Source of the DNA: Pseudolabrys sp. FHR47
Lineage (GTDB): Bacteria > Pseudomonadota > Alphaproteobacteria > Rhizobiales > Xanthobacteraceae
Reading direction: 5' to 3'
Assembly (NCBI RefSeq): GCF_005153485.1
Contig: NZ_CP039740.1
Span: forward strand, 2,359,001-2,423,000
DNA: 64,000 bases
Of this stretch, positions 42,124-52,253 are shown one piece after another (the first letter of the stretch is position 1; every line of letters begins with the position of its first letter). Below the pieces are notes generated by a model. It did not search any database, had not been told where the DNA came from, and saw only the letters and a list, made by a program, of their open reading frames with translations. The translations under genes and the position numbers were made by a program.

Positions 42124-42384
42124 ATGGCTGCCGATCGAGCGCAGAACTTACAAGACACGTTTCTCAACCACGTCCGCAAAGCGAAGATTCCGCTGACCAT
42201 CTTCCTGGTCAACGGCGTGAAACTGCAAGGCGTCGTCACCTGGTTCGATAACTTCTGCGTCCTGTTGCGTCGGGACGGGCATTCGCAGCTCGTCTATAAA
42301 CACGCCATCTCGACCATCATGCCCGGACACCCGATCCAGTTGTTCGAAGGCGGCGAAGAACCACTGACGCCGGAAAAGGCGTAA
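42124..42384 (+). CDS. hfq: RNA chaperone Hfq
   Basis: Hexameric Sm-like protein that helps small RNAs pair with mRNAs. The 86-residue product has Sm1 ([45 protein letters not shown]) and Sm2 ([13 protein letters not shown]); the tail is short, as usual in alphaproteobacteria. ATG at 42124 gives the conserved MAADR start; an in-frame ATG at 42097 lies inside a small hairpin CTCGC/GCGAG. The 222-base upstream gap has no gene and no clear promoter. A palindromic repeat follows the stop with no gap. Confidence 0.97.
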   Translation: MAADRAQNLQDTFLNHVRKAKIPLTIFLVNGVKLQGVVTWFDNFCVLLRRDGHSQLVYKHAISTIMPGHPIQLFEGGEEPLTPEKA

Positions 42385-42434
42385 GCGCATGATCCCGAAA
42401 AGTGGTCCTCCGGTTTTCGGGTAAGATCATGCGC
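42385..42434. repeat. Intercistronic palindromic repeat (GCGCATGATC family), copy 2
   Basis: A 50-base element with ends GCGCATGATC / GATCATGCGC and internal CCCGAAAA / TTTTCGGG, nearly identical to the copy at 20937. It begins at the base after the hfq TAA and ends 16 bases before hflX. The hairpin could set a boundary for mRNA decay between hfq and hflX. Confidence 0.88.
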
Positions 42435-42450
42435 CGGAAAAGATAGCTCA

Positions 42451-43794
42451 TTGGAACTGCGTGATCGCGACAAGAGTGCGGACCTGCTGACTCCCTCAGG
42501 GTCAGGCAGCGGGCGTGCGCTCGTCATCGAACCCTATCTGCGCAGCCAGGGTGGCGCGAGCGCCGACACGCGCACGCCGCAGGCGCGCCTCGACGAGGCG
42601 ATGGGGCTGGCGCGCGCCATCGATCTCGACGTCGTCGAAGGCGGCCTCGTGCCGCTGCAGGTCGTCAAGCCCGCGACCTATATCGGCTCCGGCAAGGTCG
42701 ATGAGATCGCCGGACTGGTGAAAGGCCATGAGGCCTCCGTCGTCATCATGGATTGCCCCATCTCGCCGGTGCAGCAGAAGAACCTCGAGAAAGCCTGGAA
42801 CGCCAAGGTCATCGATCGCACCGGCTTGATCCTTGAAATCTTCGGCCGCCGCGCCCGGACCAAGGAGGGCGTGCTGCAGGTCGAGCACGCCCATCTGACC
42901 TATCAGAAGGGCCGGCTGGTTCGCTCCTGGACGCATCTTGAGCGCCAGCGCGGCGGCTTCGGCTTCCTCGGCGGTCCCGGCGAGACCCAGATCGAGGCCG
43001 ACCGGCGCATGCTTTCGGAGCGCATCGGCAAGATCGAAAGCGATCTGGAGAAGGTCAAGCGCACCCGCAAGCTGCATCGCGAGAGCCGCAAGCGCGTGCC
43101 GTATCCGATCGTCGCGCTGGTCGGCTACACCAACGCCGGCAAATCGACCTTGTTTAATCGCATGACCGCGGCGAGCGTCCTCTCGGCCGACATGCTGTTT
43201 GCCACGCTCGATCCGACCTTGCGCTCCATCGACCTGCCGCACGGCACCCGCATTATCCTGTCGGACACCGTGGGCTTCATCTCCGATCTGCCGACCATGC
43301 TGGTCGCGGCCTTCCGCGCCACGCTCGAAGAAGTGATCGAAGCCGACATCATCCTGCATGTCCGTGACATGTCGCACGAGGACACCGGCGCCCAGTCGGC
43401 CGATGTCGCCAAGGTGCTCGGCGAGCTCGGCATCGAGCCGACCGACCGGCGCATCATCGAGGTCTGGAACAAGATCGACGCGCTCGACGCCGACGGCCGC
43501 GAGCGCATTCACAACCTCGCCGCCCGGCAGGCCCCGGAGCGTGCGCCGATCATCGTGTCGGCGCTGACCGGGGAGGGCATCGACAACCTCACCGGCGCGA
43601 TCGAAAACCGTCTCGGCGAAAGCCGGCAAACCTTGTCGGTAACGCTTGATGCATCGGATGGCGCCGGCCTGAGTTGGCTCTACCGCCACACCGAAGTACT
43701 CGACAAGACAACGGACGACGAGGGCCATGTCTCGGTCACCGTCCGCGCCACACCCGACAAGGCTGCGCAGGTGAGGGCTAAATTCGCGCTGTAG
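42451..43794 (+). CDS. hflX: Ribosome-associated GTPase HflX
   Basis: GTPase that splits stalled ribosomes. The 447-residue protein has the N-terminal HflX domain (ATYIGSGKVDEIAGLVK, FGRRARTKEGVLQVEHAHLTY), a helical GGPGETQIEADRR segment, and a GTPase domain with P-loop GYTNAGKST, DTVGFISDLP and NKID. The start is TTG at 42451; the first 20 residues are not conserved, so the exact start is uncertain. hfq-hflX is the usual pairing. Confidence 0.95.
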   Translation: MELRDRDKSADLLTPSGSGSGRALVIEPYLRSQGGASADTRTPQARLDEAMGLARAIDLDVVEGGLVPLQVVKPATYIGSGKVDEIAGLVKGHEASVVIMDCPISPVQQKNLEKAWNAKVIDRTGLILEIFGRRARTKEGVLQVEHAHLTYQKGRLVRSWTHLERQRGGFGFLGGPGETQIEADRRMLSERIGKIESDLEKVKRTRKLHRESRKRVPYPIVALVGYTNAGKSTLFNRMTAASVLSADMLFATLDPTLRSIDLPHGTRIILSDTVGFISDLPTMLVAAFRATLEEVIEADIILHVRDMSHEDTGAQSADVAKVLGELGIEPTDRRIIEVWNKIDALDADGRERIHNLAARQAPERAPIIVSALTGEGIDNLTGAIENRLGESRQTLSVTLDASDGAGLSWLYRHTEVLDKTTDDEGHVSVTVRATPDKAAQVRAKFAL

Positions 43795-43906
43795 CTGACG
43801 TTCAAGCCATCTCACGCATCCATCATCAAATCATCATGAAACCCGGCGCAAAAGCAGCGCCTATGCGGCGTGTGAAGTGCGCCGCCCGTTCCGGAATTCG
43901 CTCTCC

Positions 43907-45544
43907 ATGATCCGCCTCGACAACATCAGCAAGCAAAACGGCCACCAGATCCTGTTCATCGAGGCTTCGGCCGCGCTCAACCGCGCCGAAAAGGTCGGCC
44001 TTGTCGGCCCCAACGGCGCCGGCAAGTCGACCTTGTTTCGCATGATCACCGGGCAGGAGGCGCCAGACGAAGGGCAGGTGGTCGTCGATCGCGGCATCAC
44101 CATTGGCTATTTCAGCCAGGATGTCGGCGAGATGTCGGGCCGCAGCGCCGTTGCCGAAGTCATGGACGGCGTCGGGCCGGTCAGCGAAGTCGCTGCCGAG
44201 CTGAAAGAACTCGAAGCCGCCATGTCTGATCCCGATCTGGCCGATCCGGACCGCGCCGACGAGATGAACGCCATCATCGAGCGCTACGGCGAAGTGCAGC
44301 AACGCTTCTCCGAACTCGATGGTTATGCCCTGGATGCCCGCGCCCGCGAGGTGCTGGCAGGCCTGAGCTTCACCCAGGATATGATGGACGGCGACGTCGG
44401 AAAGCTATCCGGCGGCTGGAAGATGCGCGTCGCGCTGGCGCGCATACTCTTGATGAAGCCCGACGCCATGCTGCTCGACGAGCCGTCGAACCATCTCGAT
44501 ATCGAGAGCCTGATCTGGCTCGAGCAGTTCCTCAAGGGCTATGACGGCATGCTGATGATGACCTCGCACGACCGCGAGTTCATGAACCGCATCGTCAACA
44601 AGATCGTCGAGATCGACGGTGGTTCGCTCACCGCTTACTCGGGCAATTACGAATTCTACGAGCAGCAGCGCGCGCTCAACGAGAAGCAGCAGCAGGCGCA
44701 GTTCGAGCGCCAGCAGGCGATGCTGGCCAAGGAAATCCGTTTCATCGAGCGTTTCAAGGCGAGGGCGTCGCACGCCGCGCAGGTGCAGAGCCGGGTGAAG
44801 AAGCTCGACAAGATCGAACGCGTCGAGCCGCCGCGGCGGCGCCAGAGCGTCAGCTTCGACTTTCCGCCGGCGCCGCGTTCGGGCGAAGACGTTGCCATCC
44901 TCAAGGACGTCGCCAAGGCCTATGGCAGCCGCACGATCTATGACGGCCTCGATTTCTCGATCCGGCGCCTCGACCGGTGGTGTGTCATGGGCGTCAACGG
45001 CGCCGGCAAATCGACGTTGCTCAAGCTGATCGCCGGCACCACCGAACCCGATGGCGGTACGGTCACGGTCGGCGGCAGCGTCAAGATGGGTTATTTCGCG
45101 CAGCACGCCATGGACCTGCTCGATGGCGAGCGCACCGTGTTCGAGCAGCTCGAATACACCTTCCCGCAGGCCAGCATCGGCTCACTGCGCTCGCTCGCCG
45201 GCTGCTTCGGCTTCTCCGGCGACGATGTCGAAAAGAAATGCCGCGTCCTGTCCGGCGGCGAGAAGGCGCGGCTCGTCATGGCGATCATGCTATACGACCC
45301 GCCGAACTTCCTGGTGCTCGACGAGCCGACCAACCATCTCGACATGGCGACCAAGGAAATGCTGATCGAGGCCTTGTCGAAATACGAAGGCACCATGCTG
45401 TTCGTATCGCACGACCGGCATTTCCTGGCCGCGCTGTCGAACCGCGTGCTCGAACTCACGCCCGACGGCGTCCACGCCTATGGCGGCGGCTACACCGAAT
45501 ATGTCGCCCGCACCGGCTACGAAGCGCCGGGCCTGCATAGCTGA
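43907..45544 (+). CDS. ABC-F family ATPase (Uup/YheS-like)
   Basis: Soluble protein with two ABC ATPase domains and no membrane part, of the type that acts on ribosomes. The 545-residue product has GPNGAGKST, LSGGWKMRVALARIL and LLDEPSNHLD in the first half, a charged coiled linker rich in Gln/Glu (about residues 240-310), and GVNGAGKST, LSGGEKARLVMAIM, LVLDEPTNHLD in the second. ATG at 43907 (MIRLDNISKQNGHQ) is chosen over an upstream in-frame ATG at 43877. Confidence 0.93.
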   Translation: MIRLDNISKQNGHQILFIEASAALNRAEKVGLVGPNGAGKSTLFRMITGQEAPDEGQVVVDRGITIGYFSQDVGEMSGRSAVAEVMDGVGPVSEVAAELKELEAAMSDPDLADPDRADEMNAIIERYGEVQQRFSELDGYALDARAREVLAGLSFTQDMMDGDVGKLSGGWKMRVALARILLMKPDAMLLDEPSNHLDIESLIWLEQFLKGYDGMLMMTSHDREFMNRIVNKIVEIDGGSLTAYSGNYEFYEQQRALNEKQQQAQFERQQAMLAKEIRFIERFKARASHAAQVQSRVKKLDKIERVEPPRRRQSVSFDFPPAPRSGEDVAILKDVAKAYGSRTIYDGLDFSIRRLDRWCVMGVNGAGKSTLLKLIAGTTEPDGGTVTVGGSVKMGYFAQHAMDLLDGERTVFEQLEYTFPQASIGSLRSLAGCFGFSGDDVEKKCRVLSGGEKARLVMAIMLYDPPNFLVLDEPTNHLDMATKEMLIEALSKYEGTMLFVSHDRHFLAALSNRVLELTPDGVHAYGGGYTEYVARTGYEAPGLHS

Positions 45545-45641
45545 ACCAGACCCCCGCGGGCTCAGGCTATTGCCTTGCCTTGTCGCTTCTGGTGACTTGC
45601 GCGCAATCGACGCTCTGCATCGAACAAAATGGGGGGCTGAC

Positions 45642-46400
45642 GTGGCCTACGCGAACTATCCGAGCCTCAAGGACAAGGTCGTATTCATTTCCGGCGGCGC
45701 CAGCGGCATCGGCGAATCCATCGTGCGGCACTTCGCCGAGCAGGGCGCGAAAGTGGGTTTTGTCGATATCGCCGACGATGCGGCCAAAGCGCTGATCGCG
45801 GACATCGGCGCCAAGGCCAAGGTCCACTACGAGCATTGTGACGTCACCGATATCGCCGCGTTGAAAACGGCTATCGGCAACATCCGCAAAGCGCTCGGGC
45901 CTATCACCATTCTGGTCAACAATGCCGCACACGATCAACGTCACAAGATCGACGAGGTCACGCCGGAGTTCTGGGACAACCGGATCGCCGTCAATGTGCG
46001 GCACCAGTTCTTTGCCGCGCAGGCGATCTATCCCGACATGCAGGCCGCCGGCGGCGGCGCGATCATCAATTATTCGTCGAGCGCCTGGCTCACGGGCGCA
46101 ATGAATCTCGCGGCCTATTCGACTTCGAAAGCAGGCGTTCTCGGCCTGACCAAATCGTTGGCGCGCGATCTCGGCGTCCACAATATCCGCGTCAACGCCA
46201 TTATTCCGGGCTGGATCATGACGCAGCGCCAGCTTGATCTGTGGCTGACGCCCGAAGCCGAAAAAAAACTGATGGAACGGCAGTGCCTGAAGCACAAACT
46301 GCATCCGGCGGACTGCGCGCGGATGACGCTGTTTCTGGCCTCTGACGACGCCTCCGGCATCACCAGCCAGAGCTTCATCGTCGATGGCGGTAGGCTCTAG
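45642..46400 (+). CDS. Short-chain dehydrogenase/reductase
   Basis: NAD(P)-dependent oxidoreductase of the SDR family, 252 residues. It has the cofactor motif SGGASGIGES, NNAAHD, the catalytic Ser in NYSSSAWLTG and Tyr-Lys in AAYSTSKAGV, and the C-terminal GITSQSFIVDGGRL. The start is GTG at 45642, preceded by a GGGGGG ribosome binding site. It may act on a sugar or hydroxy acid; the substrate is unknown. Its stop is 9 bases from the convergent mazG stop. Confidence 0.9.
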   Translation: MAYANYPSLKDKVVFISGGASGIGESIVRHFAEQGAKVGFVDIADDAAKALIADIGAKAKVHYEHCDVTDIAALKTAIGNIRKALGPITILVNNAAHDQRHKIDEVTPEFWDNRIAVNVRHQFFAAQAIYPDMQAAGGGAIINYSSSAWLTGAMNLAAYSTSKAGVLGLTKSLARDLGVHNIRVNAIIPGWIMTQRQLDLWLTPEAEKKLMERQCLKHKLHPADCARMTLFLASDDASGITSQSFIVDGGRL

Positions 46401-46409
46401 GCGGACGTA

Positions 46410-47264
46410 CTACGTCTCCGCCGCCTTGGCCTGATCCCACAGCGCGTCCATTTCGGCGAGTGTGGCATCCTGTGGCTTCCGGCCTTGTGACGCCAGCGCG
46501 GCCTCGATGGCGGTGAAGCGGCGTTCGAATTTGGCGTTGGTGGCGCGCAGGATCGCTTCCGGGTCGGCGTCGAGATGCCGCGCCAGATTGACCACGGCGA
46601 ACAGGAGATCGCCGACTTCGGCAGCGGCTTTCTCGTTCTCGGCGCGATCGAGCTCGGCCTCGATCTCGTCGGCCTCTTCGCGAATCTTGGCGAGCACCGC
46701 GCGCGGATCGTTCCAGTCGAAGCCGACGCGGCCGGCCTTCTGCTGCAGCTTCAGGGCGCGGGTCAATGCGGGCAGGGCGACCGGCACGCCATCAAGGGCA
46801 CTCGCCGGCTTGTCGCTGACCGCGACGCCTTTGGCAGCCGCTTTGGCGGCTTTCTCCCGTTGCTTGATGTCTTCCCAGAGGTCTTTGACATGGGCCGCGG
46901 TTTTGCCGTCGGCATCGGCAAAAACATGCGGATGGCGCCGGATCATCTTCGACGTCACGGCATCGACCACGCCGCCGAAATCGAACGCACCTTGCTCCTG
47001 CGCCATCCGGGCGTGAAACACGACCTGGAGCAGCAGGTCACCGAGTTCATCGCGCAGATCGACCAGATCATTGCGCGAGATCGCGTCGGCGACCTCGTAG
47101 GCTTCCTCGATCGTGTATGGCGCAATGGTCGCGAAGTTCTGCTCGAGGTCCCACGGGCAGCCGGTCACCGGCGTGCGCAGCGCGGCCATGATCTCGATCA
47201 GGCGGGAGATGTCACGGGATGGCTTCACGGGCGGCTCATGAGCGTTCGGAACGATGCCGGGCAC
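46410..47264 (-). CDS. mazG: Nucleoside triphosphate pyrophosphohydrolase MazG
   Basis: Hydrolyses (d)NTPs to monophosphates, a house-cleaning role. The 284-residue protein has two MazG domains: the first with CPWDLEQNFATIAPYTIEEAYEVADAI and RDELGDLLLQVVFHARMAQE, the second with KIREEADEIEAELD and VGDLLFAVVNLARHL. The metal-binding EExxE and ExxD sets are intact. Upstream are 195 bases including an AT-rich stretch (around 47355-47375) that may hold its promoter. Confidence 0.95.
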   Translation of the reverse strand: MPGIVPNAHEPPVKPSRDISRLIEIMAALRTPVTGCPWDLEQNFATIAPYTIEEAYEVADAISRNDLVDLRDELGDLLLQVVFHARMAQEQGAFDFGGVVDAVTSKMIRRHPHVFADADGKTAAHVKDLWEDIKQREKAAKAAAKGVAVSDKPASALDGVPVALPALTRALKLQQKAGRVGFDWNDPRAVLAKIREEADEIEAELDRAENEKAAAEVGDLLFAVVNLARHLDADPEAILRATNAKFERRFTAIEAALASQGRKPQDATLAEMDALWDQAKAAET

Positions 47265-47459
47265 CGTAGCGGCGGAAGTCCGCCAAGGCGCGGCGGGCGG
47301 CGGGCTTATCCAGAGACTTCGCCAGCCCCGCCGATCTCAACCCGATTCGCATAAGACATATTATGGAATATTTCTGTGTGGCCGGATTGACCAGAAGCCG
47401 ACGCGACACATCAGGATTTCCGCGCATTTTATTGAAATCGCGCAGTTTTCCATGCGCCA

Positions 47460-48257
47460 TCAGGCCTCGATCTGCATGCCGTCATAGGCCGGCTCAATGC
47501 CGTCCGGCAGCGTCCGGCGCAGCGTCTGATAGTCTAGATCGGTGTGCATGTCGGTCAGGATGGCGCGCTTCGGCTTGATGCGCGCGATCAGCGCTAGCGA
47601 TTCCTCGAGGTTCATGTGGCTCGGATGCGGTGCCTTGCGCAGCGCGTCCACGATCCAGATGTCGAGTCCTTCCAGCGCCGCGATGCTGTCCGGCGGCAAG
47701 CCCTTCATGTCGGTCGAGTAGGCCACATCGCCGAAGCGGAAGCCGAGCGAGACGATATCGCCGTGGTCCTGCAGAAACGGCAAAAGCTCAATAGGGCCTC
47801 CCTGCCCCTCGATCGTCACCGGCTTGCCCGGCTTGAGCCGGTGCTCGGCAAGGATCGGCGGATAATTGCTGCCTGCGGGCGTCCTGAAACAGTAGCCGAA
47901 GCGGGCATGCATCGCGATCGAGGTCGGCTCGTCCATGTAGACATCGACGAGGCGCCGGTGCTTGACAAACATCGGGCGCAGGTCGTCGATGCCGTGGGTG
48001 TGGTCGGCGTGCTCGTGGGTGATCAGGACGCCGTCGACCCAGTCGACATTGGCGTCGATGAGTTGCTCGCGGATATCCGGCCCGGCATCGATCAGGACGC
48101 GCGTCACCTTGTCAGGCGCGGCAATGCGTTCCACCAAAAGCGCGCAGCGGCGGCGGCGGTTCTTCGGCTCGGCCGGGTCGCAATCGCCCCAGCCCAGCGC
48201 GACGCGCGGCACGCCCATGGACGAGCCGCAGCCGAGAATCGTAAAACGCAGCGTCAT
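47460..48257 (-). CDS. MBL-fold metallohydrolase (PhnP/phosphodiesterase-like)
   Basis: A 265-residue metallo-beta-lactamase-fold hydrolase. It begins with LRFTILGCGSSMGVPRV and has the metal motif ITHEHADHTHGIDDLR, with later ligands in FLQDHGD and the SHMNLEESL region, resembling PhnP-type cyclic phosphodiesterases. It overlaps the tatD stop by 4 bases (ATGA), so it is the third gene of metG-tatD-MBL. The substrate is not known. Confidence 0.88.
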   Translation of the reverse strand: MTLRFTILGCGSSMGVPRVALGWGDCDPAEPKNRRRRCALLVERIAAPDKVTRVLIDAGPDIREQLIDANVDWVDGVLITHEHADHTHGIDDLRPMFVKHRRLVDVYMDEPTSIAMHARFGYCFRTPAGSNYPPILAEHRLKPGKPVTIEGQGGPIELLPFLQDHGDIVSLGFRFGDVAYSTDMKGLPPDSIAALEGLDIWIVDALRKAPHPSHMNLEESLALIARIKPKRAILTDMHTDLDYQTLRRTLPDGIEPAYDGMQIEA

Positions 48258-49060
48258 CCGGCCTTCCTAGCATCGCCGGCAAGCGAACGCGGTACTTTCG
48301 AGAACAGGCGAAAGAAGTTCTCCGTGGTCTGCCGCGCAATTTCGGTCTCCGATACGCCGCGCGTCTCGGCCAGCACCTTGGCCGTGTTGACGACGAAAGA
48401 CGGCTCGTTGCGCTTGCCGCGATACGGGATCGGCGCAAGGAACGGCGCGTCGGTCTCGACCAGAATGCGGTCGGCGGGCAGGTCGCGGGCGATGTCGCGC
48501 AGCGCTTCGCCGTTCTTGAAGGTGATGATGCCGGTGAAGCCGATATAGAGGCCGAGCTCGACGGCCTTGAAGGCGAGATCGCGGCCGCCGGTGTAGCAAT
48601 GCAGCACGGCCGGGAAGGCGCCCTTCCCGATTTCTTCTTCAAGGATCGCGGCGCAGTCCGCATCGGCCTCGCGCGTGTGGATCACCAGCGGCAGCCCGGT
48701 TTCGCGCGCCGCCGCGATGTGGCGGCGGAAGCCCTGGGCTTGCAGGTCGCGCGGCGACTTGTCGTAATGATAATCGAGGCCGGCCTCGCCAATGGCGACG
48801 ATCTTGGGGTGCCGGGACAGCGTCACAAGCTCGCCCGTGGCGATATCCGGTTCTTCCTGGGCGTTATGCGGATGGGTCCCGACTGAGGCAAAGACTTCCG
48901 GATATTTCTCCGCGACCGCAAGGACTTGCGCCAGCTTTTTCACCCGGGTTGAGATCGTCACCATGCGCCCGACCCCGGCCGCGCGCGCCCGCTCCACGAT
49001 CTGGTCGAGTTCGGGCGCGAATTCCGGGAAATCGAGGTGGCAGTGGCTGTCGACGAGCAT
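48254..49060 (-). CDS. tatD: TatD family deoxyribonuclease
   Basis: Metal-dependent hydrolase of the TatD DNase family, 268 residues. It has LVDSHCHLDFPEF, ATVGTHPH-like SVGTHPHNAQEE, IGEAGLDYHYD, VIHTREADADC, LHCYTGG and LVETDAPFLAPIPYRGKRNEPSFV. ATG at 49060 overlaps the metG stop by one base (TGATG) and is the family start. Cotranscribed with metG, as in most bacteria. Confidence 0.95.
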   Translation of the reverse strand: MLVDSHCHLDFPEFAPELDQIVERARAAGVGRMVTISTRVKKLAQVLAVAEKYPEVFASVGTHPHNAQEEPDIATGELVTLSRHPKIVAIGEAGLDYHYDKSPRDLQAQGFRRHIAAARETGLPLVIHTREADADCAAILEEEIGKGAFPAVLHCYTGGRDLAFKAVELGLYIGFTGIITFKNGEALRDIARDLPADRILVETDAPFLAPIPYRGKRNEPSFVVNTAKVLAETRGVSETEIARQTTENFFRLFSKVPRSLAGDARKAG

Positions 49061-50676
49061 CAAGGCTTTTTCGGCTGATTTTTTGGCTTTTTGGGCTCTT
49101 TGGGAGCGTTGGCGGCATCGTCCGCCGTCTCCGGCTCGACATAGCGCGGGAAGACGCCCTGCGGCGCCGGCAGAGCCGAGCCTGGCGCAATGCGCTTGCC
49201 GCCCTCGAGCGCCGCGAAGCTGCGTTCTTCGGCCGGAATGGCGAGGAGGTCGAGCAGTTTGCCGGCCGACACCGGCATCACGGGCTGGGCGAGGATGGCG
49301 ACCTGCCGGATGATCTCCGCGGTGACGTAGAGGATCGTCCCCTGCCGCGCCGGATCCGTCTTGGCCTTGGCCCAGGGCGCCTCGGAGGCGAAATACCGGT
49401 TGGCATCGGCCACCACCGACCACACCACGTGCAGCATCTGGTGGAGCTGCTGCGTCTTCATGTGCTCACGTGCCGCCAGCAGCATGGCGTCGGCCGCCGC
49501 GAGGATGGTCTGATCCTCCGGCGTGAATTCGCCCGGCACTGGCAGCTTGCCATCGAAGGCCTTGCCGACCATGGACAGCGAGCGCTGCGCCAGATTGCCG
49601 AGATCGTTGGCGAGATCGGCGTTGATGCGATTGACGATGGCCTCATGGCTGTAGCTGCCGTCCTGGCCGAACGGCACCTCGCGCAGGAAGAAGAAGCGCA
49701 TCTGATCGACGCCGTAGGTCTCCGCCATGGTGAAGGGATCAACGACGTTGCCGACCGACTTCGACATCTTCTCACCGCGGTTGAACAGGAAGCCGTGGCT
49801 GAAAATGCGCTTCGGCACCGCGACGCCTGCCGACATCAGGAAAGCCGGCCAGTACACAGCGTGGAAACGCACAATATCCTTGCCGATCACGTGCAGCGCG
49901 GCGGGCCAATAACGCTTGAATTTCGGGTCGTTTTCGTTGGGGAAGCCGACGCCGGTGATGTAGTTGGTCAGCGCGTCCACCCACACATACATGATGTGCT
50001 TCGGGTTACCCGGCACCGGAATGCCCCAGTCGAAGGTGGTGCGCGACAGCGACAGGTCCTTGAGACCGCCCTTCACGAAGCTTGCCACCTCGTTCAGGCG
50101 CTCCTTCGGCAGCACGAAGTCCGGCACCTTGGCGTACAGCTCGAGCAGCTTGTCCTGGTAGGCGGACAGCTTGAAGAAATAGCTCTCCTCCTCGACCCAC
50201 TCGACCGGCGTGCCGGTCTTGGTGGCGAGGCGCGTGCCCTGCTCGTTCACATGGGTCTCGTCCTCGGCGTAATAGGCCTCGTCGCGCACCGAGTACCAGC
50301 CGGCATATTTGTCGAGATAGATGTCGCCCTTGGCCTCCATCCGCCGCCAGATCTCTTCGGATGAGCGGTAATGGCGCTCCTCCGTGGTGTGGATGAAGTC
50401 GTCGTTCGACAAATTGAGCATCTTCACCATGGCTTCGAAGCGCGGCACGTTCTGGTCGCGCAACTGCCGCGCCGTCAGGCCGAGTTTGGCCGCGGTCTGC
50501 TGCATCTTCTGGCCGTGCTCGTCGGTGCCGGTGAGGAAATAGACGTCGTAGCCGTCCAGCCTCATGAAGCGGGCGATGGCGTCGGTCGCGATCGCCTCAT
50601 AGGCGTGACCGATATGCGGATGACCGTTCGGGTAGGAAATGGCCGTGGTGATGTAAAAGGGCTGCTTCGCGGACAT
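49060..50676 (-). CDS. metG: Methionyl-tRNA synthetase
   Basis: Charges tRNA-Met. The 538-residue protein has the HIGH signature in [14 protein letters not shown], the connective-peptide region, and the KMSKS loop in [15 protein letters not shown], followed by an anticodon-binding helical domain. There is no C-terminal tRNA-binding fusion; the tail is a Lys/Pro-rich run ([13 protein letters not shown]). ATG at 50676 ([18 protein letters not shown]) is chosen over a longer reading. First gene of metG-tatD-MBL. Confidence 0.97.
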   Translation of the reverse strand: MSAKQPFYITTAISYPNGHPHIGHAYEAIATDAIARFMRLDGYDVYFLTGTDEHGQKMQQTAAKLGLTARQLRDQNVPRFEAMVKMLNLSNDDFIHTTEERHYRSSEEIWRRMEAKGDIYLDKYAGWYSVRDEAYYAEDETHVNEQGTRLATKTGTPVEWVEEESYFFKLSAYQDKLLELYAKVPDFVLPKERLNEVASFVKGGLKDLSLSRTTFDWGIPVPGNPKHIMYVWVDALTNYITGVGFPNENDPKFKRYWPAALHVIGKDIVRFHAVYWPAFLMSAGVAVPKRIFSHGFLFNRGEKMSKSVGNVVDPFTMAETYGVDQMRFFFLREVPFGQDGSYSHEAIVNRINADLANDLGNLAQRSLSMVGKAFDGKLPVPGEFTPEDQTILAAADAMLLAAREHMKTQQLHQMLHVVWSVVADANRYFASEAPWAKAKTDPARQGTILYVTAEIIRQVAILAQPVMPVSAGKLLDLLAIPAEERSFAALEGGKRIAPGSALPAPQGVFPRYVEPETADDAANAPKEPKKPKNQPKKP

Positions 50677-50828
50677 TGAGGCCTTCACCGGGGCCGTGGC
50701 GGCCCCAAAAACCGGGCGCGAGAGGGTTCCGCAGCCCTTGGATTCTGCGGGGTTAGGTAACAACCCCCTGCCGCTTCGGCAAGCAAGGCGGTTCTAGAGC
50801 CATTTCAGGGTGTTAGAGCGCAGGCCGC

Positions 50829-52061
50829 TCACCAGGTCCCGGCGCCGCGTTCCGCAGCAAAGCCCAGAGCGGCCGTATAACGCGGTTCGGCGTCGTCGCC
50901 GCCGCGCGGCATGACGGTCGGCCGGCTGTAACCGCCGGCAAAGCGGCGCGCCGAGGCCGGGATACCATCAGCCTGCAGCGCCGCCGCCTTCCACGACGTA
51001 CCCTTGAGGTCGGGAACGACCACCAGCTTATCGACCTTGCCGTCGAGGAAGGCCGTCAGGAATTTCTTGTAGTCCTTGAACGACACACAACCGTTCGACT
51101 GGCCGTTCGGGCCGAGCATATAGGTGTGCGCCAGCATGCCATCGCGGCCGAACATCCTGTCTTCGTAAACCGGATTGAGACGGATGGCGCGCACGCCGTG
51201 GAAGAGCCGTTCGCGTTCGGTGAGCACATAGACATTTGGCGGCGTCGGGCCGCGCATGCGCACCTTGATGTGGCGCGGATCGTCCATGCGCTCGCCCAGG
51301 CCGGAATGAGCTTCGAGCTTGCTGCCGTCGGGCATATGCACGACGCTGCCGGTAATGTCGTACACGGCGGTGCGCGCCACCGAGTCCGGCACCGCGGAGG
51401 GCAATGAAGCGGGAATAGACGCGACCGGCGCCAGCTTCGGCGGCGCCTTTGCCTCGTCCTTCACCAGGTCATTGGGCAGATCCTTGGCCGCCGTCCGAGA
51501 GTCGATCGCTGCCATTGCATCATGTTTGGAAAGGCCTTCCGGCTTCGGTGCCGGGAGAGCAACGGCCGGTACCGCGACAGGCGCTTCGACAGTCACAACG
51601 GGTTTCGGCGTTTCGATTTCGGCGCGGGTTTGAGCCAGCCGCGGCGGCAAGGGCCGTGGCAAAGGCACAGCGGAGTTGAATGACGGCGCCGATTTCGGCT
51701 GCACCACGGTCGGCCGCGTTTTCTCTGCCGGCAGGATCGGCTTGGTGCGGTCGATATAAGCATCCGCCCACTGCGAGCCGCCCTGCCCGCGCGCCGCCGT
51801 CCTGGCCATCTGCTCATGTGGCGCCAGCACCAACGATCCAGGGCCGCTCGGCAGACGGACATGCGGCTGCATCGTACCGCCTGCCATCCACGCAGCGGTG
51901 AAGGTGACCGCCAAAGCCGATACGGCGACAAAGCCGACGGCAGCAGTGCCGAGAATGATGCAATTGCGCACCGTGCGCAGCCCCCGTCCGACAACAGCGG
52001 ACGACGAGCGCCGATCTTCACGCCAGAATGCGTCGACAGTGGCGGCGGCCGTATACGTCAT
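50829..52061 (-). CDS. DUF2778 (Tlde1-like L,D-transpeptidase) membrane-anchored protein
   Basis: A 410-residue bitopic protein: cytoplasmic stub, one membrane helix (about residues 33-57), a long Pro/Ala-rich periplasmic linker (about 100-230), and a C-terminal DUF2778 domain (about 235-360). The domain ends with His312 and Cys325 in the AHTYMLGPNGQSNGCVSF motif, the catalytic pattern shared with L,D-transpeptidases and with the Tlde1 toxins. Known: Tlde1 acts on peptidoglycan. Inference: here a resident cell wall enzyme, since no secretion cluster is near. Confidence 0.82.
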   Translation of the reverse strand: MTYTAAATVDAFWREDRRSSSAVVGRGLRTVRNCIILGTAAVGFVAVSALAVTFTAAWMAGGTMQPHVRLPSGPGSLVLAPHEQMARTAARGQGGSQWADAYIDRTKPILPAEKTRPTVVQPKSAPSFNSAVPLPRPLPPRLAQTRAEIETPKPVVTVEAPVAVPAVALPAPKPEGLSKHDAMAAIDSRTAAKDLPNDLVKDEAKAPPKLAPVASIPASLPSAVPDSVARTAVYDITGSVVHMPDGSKLEAHSGLGERMDDPRHIKVRMRGPTPPNVYVLTERERLFHGVRAIRLNPVYEDRMFGRDGMLAHTYMLGPNGQSNGCVSFKDYKKFLTAFLDGKVDKLVVVPDLKGTSWKAAALQADGIPASARRFAGGYSRPTVMPRGGDDAEPRYTAALGFAAERGAGTW

Positions 52062-52253
52062 GCGTTACGCAACTCGAACTCGACACACGGCCTTTACGCC
52101 GGCATTCCCAAGACGATCTTTCGATTTCTACGCTCCGCCATTAGGGTTAAATGACCCTTAAGCCACAGAATGGATTCACGAATTTTCTGCGGGCCTGCCG
52201 ATCTAGGTTGCCGCGGGTAGGCCATGGGGGGCGACTCAGCGTAAGCCTTCCGC

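Noticed and set aside
47236..47460. 74-codon frame on the minus strand whose ATG overlaps the MBL gene stop (TGATG)
   Set aside because: It overlaps the start of mazG, is Arg-rich without family character, and covers the AT-rich stretch expected to be the mazG promoter.
48949..50364. 471-codon frame opposite tatD and metG
   Set aside because: Antisense shadow with a His/Arg-rich translation; both sense genes are intact.
50829..52061. DUF2778 protein as a type VI secretion effector
   Set aside because: It has an N-terminal membrane anchor and Pro-rich linker, and no type VI genes or immunity gene are nearby; a resident cell wall enzyme is simpler.
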